A stretch of DNA of 64,000 nt from NCBI GenBank assembly GCA_029210175.1, contig JARGPL010000032.1:147772-211771 (forward strand), read 5' to 3'. The stretch is from Minwuia sp. Lineage in GTDB: Bacteria > Pseudomonadota > Alphaproteobacteria > Minwuiales > Minwuiaceae. Positions 44,326-53,413 of the stretch are shown here, one piece after another. The position numbers and the translations under genes are program-made. Under the pieces are notes generated by a model, which was given only the letters and a program-made list of their open reading frames with translations, did not search any database and was not told the origin of the DNA. The stretch's first letter is position 1. Each line of letters opens with the position of its first letter.

Positions 44326-46125
44326 ATGAGTGGTTTCTCGACATTCTGGGTCGCACACGAAACCGGTTTCACGGCGACGGCCAACCAGATTCGCGTGCAG
44401 CAGATGGCCATTCTGACGCGGCGGTCGCCGGTCATCTTCGTGGCGGTCGCGGCCAACGCGGTGCTGACTGCTGCCGTCGCTGGCCCGGCACATCAGCCAC
44501 AGTTCGCGATGCTCTGGGCGGGCCTGTTGTGTGTGCTCAGCGTGGCCGGGCTGCTGCGCTGGTACTTCCGGCGCAAGCCCGTGACACCGGACTATGTCAG
44601 CAATCGCGGTCCCCGCCGGCTTGCCATTGCGGCAACGCTGCATGGCCTGCTCTGGGGCACGGGTTGCGCCGTCATCTTCCCCGTCACCGCCGGATCGGAG
44701 CAGGTGTTCGTCGGGATCGTGGAGGCCGGCATGGCCGCCGCTGGCGCCACCATGCTTGCTACCCTGCCGGCGGCATCGATCGGTTACACACTGGGCTGCC
44801 TGATACCGTTCATCATTCGCCTGGCACTGCATGACGACGCGCTGAACTGGTCGCTCGCCGCCATGACCATCATGTTCATGCTGGTGCTGCTGATCACGGC
44901 GCGATCCTTTTATGTCTCCTTCGTCGACGGCGTGCGCGGGCGGGTGGCGACGGAAAAACTGCTGACCGACCTTTCCGGTGCGCGACAGGATCTGCTCGAC
45001 GCCATCGCAAGCTCCACCGAAGGGTTCGCGCTGTTCGATTCCGCTGGCAAGCTGGTGGTCGCCAATGACCGTTTCGCCGAGCTGCTGCGGCTGGAATCGG
45101 ATATCACGCGGGTCGGCCTGACGTATGCGGAGCTGCTGCAACGCGCAGGTCGGGGCAGCCTGGACCAGGCATGGCGGGACGAACAGGTGCGGCGGCATCT
45201 GGCCTGCGACGGGCGCAGCGTCGTTTCGCTGCCAGACGGTCGCTGGCTCGGCATCGGTCACCGCCGGGCCGGTCAGGGGGGTGTGGTGACGACGCTGATC
45301 GACCTGACATCCTTCAAGCAGAACGAGATCGAACTGTTGCGGGCGACAGCTGAAGCCGAGGATGCGAGCCGTTCGAAATCCGAATTCCTTGCCATGATGA
45401 GTCATGAACTGCGGACGCCGTTGAATGCCATCCTCGGGTTTGCCGAAATATTCATGAGCGAGATGTTCGGCCCGCACACCGACAGGCGCTACAAGACCTA
45501 CGCCCATGACATTCACGAGGGCGGACAGCATCTGTTGCAGGTGATCAACAACATCCTCGACCTGTCAAAGGTGGAGGCCGGGCGCTTCGAACTCGATATC
45601 GATTCCTGCAGCCTGCCCGACCTGGCCAATTCGGTGATACGCCTGATGCAGGCCCGTTCCGACGAGGCGGGGCTGAAACTGATCCTCGATGCGGATACCG
45701 ACTTGCCCCTGCTGCTTGGCGATCAGCGGGTGATCCGGCAGATGATGCTCAATCTGATCGGCAATGCGATCCGCTTCACCAATACCGGTGGCATGATCAC
45801 GGTGCGTCTGACGACGGATGCGGCAGGCGCACAATTGCTGACGGTATCCGACACCGGCATCGGCATTGCCGCCGCTGACATTCCCCGGGTGCTGGAACCT
45901 TTCGGCCAGGCCGACGCTGGGCTTGCCCGACGGCAGGATGGCACCGGACTTGGCCTGCCGCTGGTGCAGTCCTTCATCGCACTGCACGACGGCACGGTGG
46001 ATCTGTCGTCGGAGCCAGGGGTGGGAACGGTGGTCACCCTGCGGTTCCCGCCCGAACGGAACGTTGACCCTGCCGCCGGATCATCGGAGAGCACCGAACA
46101 GGCGATGGAATTCGGCGGCCCTTAA
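44326..46125 (+). CDS. Membrane sensor histidine kinase with PAS domain
   Basis: A 599-residue kinase. Six or so hydrophobic segments (about 35-210), a PAS domain (about 215-340; SSTEGFALFDSAGKLVVAND), HisKA with phospho-His in AMMSHELRTPLNAILGFAE near residue 363, and HATPase with NLIGNAIRFT, DTGIGIAAADIPRVLEPFGQ and GTGLGLPLV. No response regulator adjoins it, so the partner is unknown. PleC/DivJ-like architecture makes a link to DivK thinkable but unproven. Confidence 0.9.
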   Translation: MSGFSTFWVAHETGFTATANQIRVQQMAILTRRSPVIFVAVAANAVLTAAVAGPAHQPQFAMLWAGLLCVLSVAGLLRWYFRRKPVTPDYVSNRGPRRLAIAATLHGLLWGTGCAVIFPVTAGSEQVFVGIVEAGMAAAGATMLATLPAASIGYTLGCLIPFIIRLALHDDALNWSLAAMTIMFMLVLLITARSFYVSFVDGVRGRVATEKLLTDLSGARQDLLDAIASSTEGFALFDSAGKLVVANDRFAELLRLESDITRVGLTYAELLQRAGRGSLDQAWRDEQVRRHLACDGRSVVSLPDGRWLGIGHRRAGQGGVVTTLIDLTSFKQNEIELLRATAEAEDASRSKSEFLAMMSHELRTPLNAILGFAEIFMSEMFGPHTDRRYKTYAHDIHEGGQHLLQVINNILDLSKVEAGRFELDIDSCSLPDLANSVIRLMQARSDEAGLKLILDADTDLPLLLGDQRVIRQMMLNLIGNAIRFTNTGGMITVRLTTDAAGAQLLTVSDTGIGIAAADIPRVLEPFGQADAGLARRQDGTGLGLPLVQSFIALHDGTVDLSSEPGVGTVVTLRFPPERNVDPAAGSSESTEQAMEFGGP

Positions 46126-46236
46126 CCTTCGATTCACCTTTTGGAAACCGGAAGTTAACGACTGGCTCCCATTATTAACCTCATGTCGTGCCAGCAATCT
46201 GACGATGTCCGCGCGCGATGACAGGAGGATGGATAA

Positions 46237-46512
46237 ATGGGTAGCTATGATCCGACGATACCGCAGGCTCTTCTGACCCGCGCCGAACGCGGTGAGCCAA
46301 CCGCACAGTACCTTCTTGGCCTGTTCTACGCCACAGAGGACACGGGTGCCGAAGGCCTGATCCAGGCGCACATGTGGTTCAATATCGCCGCTGTGTCAGG
46401 TGATGACCGCGCCCGTTCCGAACGCCAGGAAATCGCCGACATGATGAGTGCGGCCGAAGTGGCGGAAGCCCAGAAGCGCGCGCGGGCCCAGTTGCAGCTG
46501 CAGCGCGGCTGA
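46237..46512 (+). CDS. Sel1-repeat-type small protein
   Basis: A 91-residue protein with one Sel1-like repeat (QYLLGLFYATEDTGAEGLIQAHMWFNIAA) and a coiled-coil-like end rich in Ala, Glu and Gln. GGAGG lies before the ATG at suitable spacing. Such proteins mediate protein contacts; function not known. Downstream it converges with the next gene. Confidence 0.75.
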   Translation: MGSYDPTIPQALLTRAERGEPTAQYLLGLFYATEDTGAEGLIQAHMWFNIAAVSGDDRARSERQEIADMMSAAEVAEAQKRARAQLQLQRG

Positions 46513-46536
46513 TTTCAGGTCTCGACCTGGCCCGCC

Positions 46537-47121
46537 CTATCGCAGGCCATCCTTGCCCTCGGCATCCGCATGGGTCAGCCCGCCAACGCGCGGCAGTGGT
46601 CGGCCACTGTCGGTCACGGCGACGGCCACCAGTATTTCATCGGCCCGCGGCGCGTCGGAAATCATGACTTCCATGCCGTCGAAATGGCTGCGTACATAGG
46701 CTGCATCCTTGTGGCCGAGCGGCACGTCGAGGACCTGCCCGGGGCCACCGCGCTTCTTCGATGAAGGCACCAGGGCCGCGCCCTTTTCAACTGCCGTCCG
46801 CAGTGGCTTGCCCAGTCGCGGGTGCAGGATCGCAGCCGCATGCTCCAGTTCGCCATCCACGCCGACAAGCGCCGCCTTGCCATAGCTTTCGGCCTGAGCA
46901 GGCGAGATCCCCAGTGCGGCGACACACCGGTCCCCCAGCAGGCCGCCAAGTTCCTCCCCGATCACCATCAGCGGCTCCAGATCTTCCTGATATCGGCCCG
47001 CCAGGGGATTCACGATGACCGCCACGGCGGCCGCCTTTCGTGTCGGCGGAGAGATGGGCTGGCCCATTTCCTGGTGAATTTCCTCGACGAAGATGGCGAT
47101 CTTCCTGATTTCCGCAGCCAT
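46537..47121 (-). CDS. Amino acid synthesis family protein (PF06684-like)
   Basis: A 194-residue protein resembling the 'amino acid synthesis' family: IRKIAIFVEEIHQEMGQPI at the start, AVAVIVNPLAGRYQEDLEPLM near residue 40, YGKAALVGVDGELEHAAAILHP near residue 82, and KDAAYVRSHFDGMEVMI. Exact reaction unknown. ATG 47121 has GGGGGAG upstream; a start nine codons earlier is less likely. Confidence 0.8.
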   Translation of the reverse strand: MAAEIRKIAIFVEEIHQEMGQPISPPTRKAAAVAVIVNPLAGRYQEDLEPLMVIGEELGGLLGDRCVAALGISPAQAESYGKAALVGVDGELEHAAAILHPRLGKPLRTAVEKGAALVPSSKKRGGPGQVLDVPLGHKDAAYVRSHFDGMEVMISDAPRADEILVAVAVTDSGRPLPRVGGLTHADAEGKDGLR

Positions 47122-47467
47122 GGCCCGGCTCCCCCATGCATTGAGCAATCGCTTGTCCGACCAGCGTCCGGTCGCCCCCGGGCATTGTCAAGCCGGCCGC
47201 CTGCGGAGGGCTGAACCGCGCTGTTCGGCGAGGGCTGTGCGGTGCGTCATTTGGTCCGGTAGGCCTGCGTTGACCCTATCTGTGTCGGGAGCTTAGGTTT
47301 CGCCCGCCTTCCACCGGGGCTGGTTTGCAGTGTGTAGCGTATGAGGAGCTTCGGTGGGACGTGCCTGGCAGGGCTTGAGGAGGGCGGTCACGGTTTTCCC
47401 GGCAACGGGACACTTCCAGGGTTGGAAGTGCTATCTTTCGAGCGTGTTTTTTCGGAAGGCAGGACTA
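47122..47467. promoter_or_regulatory. Divergent intergenic region with hairpin before atpI
   Basis: About 345 bases without a gene. TTGACC (47270-47275) followed after 17 bases by TTAGGT is a weak promoter candidate. CACTTCC (47411-47417) and GGAAGTG (47424-47430) form a perfect 7-bp hairpin 38 bases before atpI, followed by a T-rich stretch (six T near 47446), which could be an attenuator or stabilising leader structure. Confidence 0.4.
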
Positions 47468-47815
47468 ATGGCCGAACACCCTGAAGGGCAGCCTCCTGGC
47501 GGTAAGGACCGCAAGGAAGCATTTGAGGCCCGATTGAAGGCGGCGCGCGAAAGCGGACCCGATGGTCGGCTGAGGGCGCGGCAGGAAAGTCGGGAACGAT
47601 CCAGGGCTGACGGGGTTGCCTGGCGGATATCGGCGGAACTTGTTGCCGCCTTTCTGTTTTGTGGCTTTGTCGGCTGGTGGATAGACGAATGGTCGGGAAC
47701 CCGACCAGCCTTCCTTATTTCCGGGCTGTTGCTCGGCGGTGGGGTTGGTATAAGGAACGTGTATCGGGTCGCAATGCGGATGTCCGCTGAGGCCGAAGGA
47801 ACAGAGGACAAATAG
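47468..47815 (+). CDS. atpI: ATP synthase protein I (AtpI)
   Basis: A 115-residue assembly factor for the c-ring. A charged N-terminal half (about 1-55) precedes two membrane segments, VAAFLFCGFVGWWIDEW and AFLISGLLLGGGVGIRNVYR. ATG 47468 lies within the AGGACTA context; the longer frame from 47354 adds unlike sequence. It leads the Fo operon. Confidence 0.88.
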   Translation: MAEHPEGQPPGGKDRKEAFEARLKAARESGPDGRLRARQESRERSRADGVAWRISAELVAAFLFCGFVGWWIDEWSGTRPAFLISGLLLGGGVGIRNVYRVAMRMSAEAEGTEDK

Positions 47816-47816
47816 G

Positions 47817-48557
47817 GTGGCAGCAGGCGGTCACAGCCCTCTTGAGCAGTTTGAGATCAAGCAGCTCATTCCGTTGAACGCGGGTGGCATCGACATCTCG
47901 TTCACGAATTCGGCCCTGTGGATGGTTATTGCCATCGCAGCGGCAACGCTGTTGCTGACGTTGGGCATGCGCGGTCGCGCCATGGTGCCTGGTCGGCTGC
48001 AGTCGGTTGCCGAGATTTCCTATGAATTCATCGCGAACATGATCCGCGACAACGCCGGATCCGGGGGCAAGCCTTACTTCCCGTTCCTGTTCACGCTGTT
48101 CTTCTTCATCCTGTTCTGCAACTTGCTGGGCATGATTCCCTACAGCTTCACGCCGACCAGCCACATCATCGTCACCTTTGGCATGGCCTTCATCGTCTTC
48201 ATCGGTGTGACGATCATCGGCTTCGCCAAGAATGGCCTGGGCTTCATTCGCCTGTTCGTGCCGTCTGGTGTGCCGATCCCGCTGCTGTTCATCCTGGTGC
48301 CGATCGAGATCATCTCGTACTTCGTGCGCCCGATCAGCCTCAGCCTGCGTCTGTTCGCCAACATGATGGCCGGGCATACGATGCTGAAGGTCTTCGGTGG
48401 CTTCGTGATCTCGCTGGGCTTCGTCGCCGGCTGGGCTCCGCTGGCCTTCCTGGTCGCGCTGACCGGGCTGGAGATCGGCATCGCCATGCTGCAGGCTTAC
48501 GTCTTTACCATTCTGAGCTGTCTGTATCTTCACGACGCCCTGCATCCTGGGCATTGA
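47817..48557 (+). CDS. atpB: ATP synthase Fo subunit a
   Basis: A 246-residue membrane subunit forming the proton half-channels. GTG start one base after atpI. The essential arginine lies in PISLSLRLFANMMAGH near residue 175; FEIKQLIPL at the start and GLEIGIAMLQAYVFTILSCLYLHDA at the end match alphaproteobacterial AtpB. Confidence 0.96.
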   Translation: MAAGGHSPLEQFEIKQLIPLNAGGIDISFTNSALWMVIAIAAATLLLTLGMRGRAMVPGRLQSVAEISYEFIANMIRDNAGSGGKPYFPFLFTLFFFILFCNLLGMIPYSFTPTSHIIVTFGMAFIVFIGVTIIGFAKNGLGFIRLFVPSGVPIPLLFILVPIEIISYFVRPISLSLRLFANMMAGHTMLKVFGGFVISLGFVAGWAPLAFLVALTGLEIGIAMLQAYVFTILSCLYLHDALHPGH

Positions 48558-48624
48558 TCTGACTGTTCGGAACTGAATAAACCAATCGCATCAACCTCAA
48601 TCTGGAACGAAGAGGGTTAGTACC

Positions 48625-48852
48625 ATGGAAGTAGAAGCCGCAAAGCTGATCGGTGCCGGTCTGGCCACCATCGCGCTCGCAGGTGTTGGCGTCGGTATCG
48701 GCAACATCTTCGGTAGTTTCGTCGCTGGCGCCCTTCGCAATCCCGGCGCCGCCAACCGCGTGTTCGGCAATGTGCTGCTGGGCTTCGCGCTGACGGAAGC
48801 CGTTGCGCTGTTCGCGCTGGTTATTGCGTTCCTGATCCTCTTCGCATTCTGA
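48625..48852 (+). CDS. atpE: ATP synthase Fo subunit c
   Basis: A 75-residue hairpin of two membrane helices. The first carries [11 protein letters not shown]; the second has the proton-binding glutamate in [18 protein letters not shown] (E57). The polar loop [10 protein letters not shown] contacts F1. Ribosome site GAACGAAGAGGG precedes it. Confidence 0.97.
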   Translation: MEVEAAKLIGAGLATIALAGVGVGIGNIFGSFVAGALRNPGAANRVFGNVLLGFALTEAVALFALVIAFLILFAF

Positions 48853-48959
48853 TCCGGTCCCCTTTCACAGGGGATCATTCAGGACGCAGGGAAGATGGCC
48901 GGGCGGTCCCTGGATCGCCCGGTGGACAAGTCGCAACAACCAACGGGGCGTAGTCGGTC

Positions 48960-49445
48960 ATGCCGCAGTTAGCAGCCGAAACCTTTGCTTCGCAGCTTAT
49001 CTGGCTCGCGATAACGTTCGTGGTTCTCTACCTGATCATGTCGCGGGTCGTCATTCCGCGCATTGGCGGGATACTTGAGGATCGTGAAGCGCGTATCCGC
49101 GGGGATCTGGACAAGGCGGAAGAACTCAAGGCCGATGCCGACGAGGCGATGGCCGAGTACGAATCCCGCCTGGCTTCGGCCCGGACGAGTGCGAACGAGA
49201 TCATCGGTGAGATGAAGGCGACCATGGCAGCCGAGACGGAGAAGCGTCGACAAGAGATCGATGCCGAACTGTCGAAGCGCCAGGCGGAAGCCGAGACGAA
49301 GATCGCTGAACAGCGTGATTCCGCTCTGGAATCGCTGGACGAGGTCGCGACGCGGGCAACCGCAGCGCTTGTCGAGCGTCTGTCCGGCAGTGCCGATCAG
49401 GATCGTGTTGCCAAGGCTGTCGCCAGTGTCGGGGAGGGCCGGTAA
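48960..49445 (+). CDS. atpF': ATP synthase Fo subunit b'
   Basis: A 161-residue peripheral-stalk subunit with an N-terminal membrane helix (LIWLAITFVVLYLIMSRVVIP) and a long coiled coil. A second b-type subunit next to b is a mark of alphaproteobacteria and phototrophs. Its stop overlaps the atpF start by one base. Confidence 0.93.
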   Translation: MPQLAAETFASQLIWLAITFVVLYLIMSRVVIPRIGGILEDREARIRGDLDKAEELKADADEAMAEYESRLASARTSANEIIGEMKATMAAETEKRRQEIDAELSKRQAEAETKIAEQRDSALESLDEVATRATAALVERLSGSADQDRVAKAVASVGEGR

Positions 49446-49984
49446 TGTTCATCAGTGCCGCAATGGCTGCCACTGAAGGCGCCGCAAATTCGGAAGGCTT
49501 CTTCGAGGATCCGACTGTCTGGGTCGGCGTTGCCTTCCTGCTCTTCATCGCGCTGATCATCTATCTGAAGCTGCCGGGCAAGATCACCGCCCAACTGGAC
49601 ACGCGCGCCGAACGCATCAGCAGCGAGCTTGAAGAAGCCAAGCGCCTGCGCGAAGAAGCCCAGTCGCTTTACGCCGAATACCAGCGCAAGGCCGAAGACG
49701 CCCTCAAGGAAGCCGACCGTATTGTCGAGCATGCCCGCGAGGAAGCGGAACGGGTTGGCGTGAAGGCGAAGGCCGAGCTGGAAGCGTCGCTGGAACGTCG
49801 TCGTCTGCAGGCAGAGCAGAAGATTGCTCAGGCCGAGCAGCAGGCGATGGATGAAGTGCGGGCACGGGCAGTGAACATTGCGATCGCTGCCGCGACCAGC
49901 ATTCTGAAGGATGACATGCAGGGGGAGAAGGGCACCGCGCTCATCGACCGCTCCATCGAGGATCTGGGCAAGCATCTGCACTGA
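49445..49984 (+). CDS. atpF: ATP synthase Fo subunit b
   Basis: A 179-residue stalk subunit. Membrane helix near residues 20-38 (VWVGVAFLLFIALIIYLKLP) is followed by a charged coiled coil (EEAKRLREEAQSLYAEYQRKAEDAL). F1 genes are not in this window, as usual for alphaproteobacteria where Fo and F1 operons are apart. A terminator follows. Confidence 0.94.
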   Translation: MFISAAMAATEGAANSEGFFEDPTVWVGVAFLLFIALIIYLKLPGKITAQLDTRAERISSELEEAKRLREEAQSLYAEYQRKAEDALKEADRIVEHAREEAERVGVKAKAELEASLERRRLQAEQKIAQAEQQAMDEVRARAVNIAIAAATSILKDDMQGEKGTALIDRSIEDLGKHLH

Positions 49985-50008
49985 TTGCAGTGAAATCTGA
50001 TTTGAGAG

Positions 50009-50042
50009 CGCCGTCGGGTTGATCGCCCGGCGGCGTTTTTCG
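50009..50042 (+). terminator. Rho-independent terminator of the Fo operon
   Basis: CGCCGTCGGG (50009-50018) pairs with CCCGGCGGCG (50026-50035), with one G-T pair, followed by a run of T from 50036. It lies 25 bases past atpF. Confidence 0.9.
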
Positions 50043-50092
50043 TTGGGGGACTGTCGGGGCCGATCTGGACAGACGCGCTGACCCGTCGTCGG

Positions 50093-50476
50093 CTATCGCG
50101 GTGTGGCAGCAATCGGGGCGCGTGCCGGCCCCGTCGCGGCGCCAAGGCAGCCAGCGAAGATGGCGTCGAATCCCAGATCGCGCAGCATCAACCAGGCCCC
50201 GTTGTGGCGCAGTTCGGCGACACTGCCCGTATCTGCCCGAACAACCCAGGCATTGATGAACGGCATCGCCCTGATCGGTGTCGCGCCGCTGCCGACGATC
50301 CGCTGCAGCGCTTCCATCGTTGGCGGCTTGTCATCGAAGCGGACAATCATCCGCCCCTGGTAGTCATCGGGTGCGGTGGCCAGCCAGTTCAGGAAACCGG
50401 CGGTTGCCAGCGACAGGGTGGCGGCCCCGGCGACGGCGATCAGATCGACCCTGAGTGATGGTGTTGCGCGGCCCAT
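50093..50476 (-). CDS. Hypothetical single-span membrane protein
   Basis: A 127-residue protein: a membrane anchor near residues 8-28 (LIAVAGAATLSLATAGFLNWL) followed by a domain with RMIVRFDDKPPTMEAL, PIRAMPFINAWVV and LRHNGAWLMLRDLGFDAIFAGC. The alternating pattern resembles an extracytoplasmic regulatory or inhibitor-like alpha/beta fold. I do not recognise a named family. Start at 50476; an in-frame ATG at 50551 has unlike preceding residues. Confidence 0.65.
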   Translation of the reverse strand: MGRATPSLRVDLIAVAGAATLSLATAGFLNWLATAPDDYQGRMIVRFDDKPPTMEALQRIVGSGATPIRAMPFINAWVVRADTGSVAELRHNGAWLMLRDLGFDAIFAGCLGAATGPARAPIAATPR

Positions 50477-50604
50477 GCATTCGATATGCGCTCCGTCAGG
50501 GCGTTCGTCCAGTGCGTGCAGGATTGTGACACTGTTGTTGCAATGCAGCATGAAGGCGAAAGCTGTGGTTGTCCGGAGGACAAGGACACTGTATACCCCG
50601 CGCC

Positions 50605-52431
50605 ATGACAGACATTTCGCGCCGCAACATTGCCATCATCGCGCACGTCGACCATGGCAAGACCACACTGGTGGACCAGATGTTCCGCCAGTCGGGGACC
50701 GTACGTTCGCATCAGCAGCTCGCCGAACGCGCCATGGATTCCAACGATCTGGAGCGGGAACGTGGCATCACGATCCTCGCCAAGTGCACGTCGGTGCAGT
50801 ACGGCGAACACCGCATCAACATTGTTGATACACCTGGCCATGCCGACTTCGGTGGAGAGGTCGAGCGTATCCTCAACATGGTCGATGGTGTGATCCTGCT
50901 GGTGGATGCCGCCGAAGGTCCGATGCCGCAGACCAAGTTCGTGACCGGCAAGGCCCTGGCGCTGGGCCTGCGGCCCATCGTTGTGGTCAACAAGATCGAC
51001 CGGCCTGACGGGCGTCCTGATGAAGTGCATGAAGAGGTGTTCGAGCTGTTCGACGCGCTGGGCGCGGACGACGCACAGCTGGATTTCCCCATGCTCTACG
51101 CCTCCGGCCGTGAAGGCTGGGCCTCTGATGATGTGGACAATCGCGGCGGCGATCTGAAGCCCCTGTTCGACATGATCGTTGACCATGTGCCGGCACCGAC
51201 GGGCGACCCGGAACAGCCGTTCCGCATGCTGGCCAGCCTGCTGGATTCCGATCCCTTCCTGGGGCGGACCCTGACCGGTCTCGTGCATGACGGACGCATT
51301 CGCACCAACACGAACATCAAGGCGCTCAGCCGCGATGGCAAGACAGTCGAGAACCTGCGCGTCACCAAGCTGCTGGCGTTCGAGGGACTTGAACGCAAGC
51401 CCATCGAGGAAGCATCTGCGGGTGACATCATCGCCATTGCGGGTGTCACGATGGCCGGCGTGTCCGACACCCTGGCCGATATCAGCGTGACAGAGCCGAT
51501 CGATGCCCGTCCCGTCGACCCGCCGACCCTGGCTGTCACCTTCGGGATCAACGATTCGCCGCTGGCGGGCCGCGACGGCTCCAAGGTGCAGAGCCGGGTC
51601 ATCCGCGAACGCCTGCTGCGCGAAGCAGAAGGCAACGTGGCCATCCGCATTACCGAGACGGCGGACAAGGACGCGTTCGAAGTTGCCGGCCGTGGTGAAC
51701 TGCAGCTGGGTGTGCTGATCGAGACCATGCGGCGAGAGGGCTTCGAGCTTTCCATCTCCCGCCCCCGTGTGCTGTTCCAGACCGGGCCGAATGGTGAGCG
51801 GCTGGAACCCATCGAGGAAGCCGTTGTCGACGTGGATGAGGAATATGCCGGCGTCGTCGTCGAGAAGATGGCTGCGCGCAAGGCAGAGATGACGGACATG
51901 GTGCCGTCGGGCAGCGGCAAGACCCGCATCACCTTCCACGCACCGTCCCGCGGCCTGATCGGATATCACGGCGAGTTCCTGACCGACACGCGCGGTACGG
52001 GCATCATGAACCGGGTGTTCCACAGCTTCGGACCCTGGCGCGGACCGATCCAGGGACGTCGCAGCGGCGTGCTGATCAGTCTGGAGACGGGCAAGTCGGT
52101 GGCCTATGCCCTGTGGAACCTGGAAGAGCGTGGTTTCATGTTCATTGGATCCGGCGAGGAGATTTATGACGGCATGATCATCGGGGAGCATGCGCGCCCC
52201 AACGATCTTGAGGTCAATCCGCTGAAGGGCAAGAAGCTGTCCAACGTCCGCGCGTCCGGCAAGGACGATGCGGTCACGCTGACGACACCGCGCCGGATGA
52301 CGCTGGAACAGGCCATCGCCTATATCGACGATGATGAACTTGTCGAGGTGACGCCGAACCATATCCGCATTCGCAAGCGGTATCTTGATCGCCATGAGCG
52401 CAAGAAGTCGGAGCGCAAGGTCGCAAGCTGA
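50605..52431 (+). CDS. typA: Ribosome-associated GTPase TypA/BipA
   Basis: A 608-residue translational GTPase. G1 [15 protein letters not shown]2 region with RGITILAK, G3 [17 protein letters not shown]4 NKIDRPD. Domains III and V and the BipA-specific C-terminal domain ([24 protein letters not shown]) follow. It assists 50S assembly, mostly at low temperature or stress. The start at 50605 is standard ([12 protein letters not shown]). Confidence 0.96.
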   Translation: MTDISRRNIAIIAHVDHGKTTLVDQMFRQSGTVRSHQQLAERAMDSNDLERERGITILAKCTSVQYGEHRINIVDTPGHADFGGEVERILNMVDGVILLVDAAEGPMPQTKFVTGKALALGLRPIVVVNKIDRPDGRPDEVHEEVFELFDALGADDAQLDFPMLYASGREGWASDDVDNRGGDLKPLFDMIVDHVPAPTGDPEQPFRMLASLLDSDPFLGRTLTGLVHDGRIRTNTNIKALSRDGKTVENLRVTKLLAFEGLERKPIEEASAGDIIAIAGVTMAGVSDTLADISVTEPIDARPVDPPTLAVTFGINDSPLAGRDGSKVQSRVIRERLLREAEGNVAIRITETADKDAFEVAGRGELQLGVLIETMRREGFELSISRPRVLFQTGPNGERLEPIEEAVVDVDEEYAGVVVEKMAARKAEMTDMVPSGSGKTRITFHAPSRGLIGYHGEFLTDTRGTGIMNRVFHSFGPWRGPIQGRRSGVLISLETGKSVAYALWNLEERGFMFIGSGEEIYDGMIIGEHARPNDLEVNPLKGKKLSNVRASGKDDAVTLTTPRRMTLEQAIAYIDDDELVEVTPNHIRIRKRYLDRHERKKSERKVAS

Positions 52432-52462
52432 CCTCGCGCTGCCGGATCAGGATCTGATCACC

Positions 52463-52505
52463 GGCCCGTGCCCCAGATTGCCGGGGGCGCGGGCCGATTT
52501 CGTTT
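52463..52505. terminator. Hairpin terminator after typA, perhaps bidirectional
   Basis: A 12-bp GC stem pairs 52463-52474 with 52484-52495 with one G-T pair. It lies between the converging typA and methyltransferase genes. The following T-run is short (GATTTCGTTTCC). Confidence 0.7.
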
Positions 52506-52516
52506 CCGGCCCATGC

Positions 52517-52960
52517 CTACAGCCAGCGTCGGACCTCTTGCTTGTAGTCCAGGTAGCTCTGGCCGAACGCCTGCACCGCCGCCCGTTCCTCGTACGGGAT
52601 GTACCACCAGTTGGCAACCACGAAGAAGACGGCGACCGGCAGGAAGGCGATGAGCGCATTGTTCGCGATGGCGGCACCGCTGAGAATGATCAGAAATCCG
52701 AGATACATCGGGTTGCGGGTAAAGCGGAACGGGCCGCTGGTCACCAGCACGTTCGGGTCATGAAACGTGTGGATGTTGGTCCGGACCTTGCGGAACTGGA
52801 ATGCGCCCCAGAGGATCAGCAGCACCCCTGCGCCAACCCCAAAGAGGCCCAGGCGGCTTGTCGCGGTGTCCATCAGCCAGACCAGCGGAACTGTCCGTGA
52901 CAGCACCACCATGGCGATCAGCAGGATCAGGGTCAGGATCGGTGGCAGAAGCCATTTCAT
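52517..52960 (-). CDS. Isoprenylcysteine carboxyl methyltransferase family membrane protein
   Basis: A 147-residue protein with about four membrane segments, of the ICMT/PEMT family. The SAM-binding core is seen as LVTSGPFRFTRNPMYLGFLIILSG near residue 70 and YIPYEERAAVQAFGQSYLDYKQEVRRWL at the end. In bacteria substrates are mostly unknown; phospholipid or isoprenoid-cysteine-like methylation is possible. Confidence 0.88.
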   Translation of the reverse strand: MKWLLPPILTLILLIAMVVLSRTVPLVWLMDTATSRLGLFGVGAGVLLILWGAFQFRKVRTNIHTFHDPNVLVTSGPFRFTRNPMYLGFLIILSGAAIANNALIAFLPVAVFFVVANWWYIPYEERAAVQAFGQSYLDYKQEVRRWL

Positions 52961-53071
52961 CGCAAATCTCCGTGCAGGCTTGTCGGGTGTACATCCAAGC
53001 CTGCTGGCCTGTAACAGAACAGTCGTGTCTGGTTTCCAATTGTTTCAGGCACAACTGCGGGGAGGGGTCCG

Positions 53072-53413
53072 ATGGGGCAACTGGTACTCTACATGGTGAA
53101 ATACGAGAACGATCAGAAGGCGGCAATGCTGGATGACGCAACGACCAGGGACCGTGCGGCGATCCATCGGAACGCGATTGCAGACTTTGGCGGTCGACCG
53201 ATTGCGCAATACGGCAGCTATGGCGAATACGACATGATCTACATCTACGAGATGCCTGATGATGTGGCGCTGGCGGCGAACCTGCACCTGACGGACTCGT
53301 TCGGTCTGGCGAAATACAGCAAGGCAATCCCCTTGCTCAGCAGTGATGATCTGGTCGAATCCATGAAGCGCGCCGCCGAGGTGGAAACGTCCTACTCACC
53401 TGCCCGAGCCTGA
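53072..53413 (+). CDS. GYD-domain protein
   Basis: A 113-residue protein of the GYD family, ferredoxin-like fold: GGRPIAQYGSYGEYDMIYIYEMPDDVALAANL spans residues 40-71. The family name motif (G-x-Y-D) is present as GEYD. Function unknown. The site GGGGAGGGG precedes the start. Its 3' end overlaps the converging tupA gene by 22 bases. Confidence 0.87.
   Translation: MGQLVLYMVKYENDQKAAMLDDATTRDRAAIHRNAIADFGGRPIAQYGSYGEYDMIYIYEMPDDVALAANLHLTDSFGLAKYSKAIPLLSSDDLVESMKRAAEVETSYSPARA

Noticed and set aside
46122..46136. TTAA-N7-TTCA as a CtrA site before the Sel1 protein
   Set aside because: Overlaps the stop codon of the histidine kinase and deviates from consensus; too weak.
50440..52395. 651-codon leftward open frame antisense to typA
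   Set aside because: Produced by the codon use of typA; high His/Arg/Asp content and no family resemblance.
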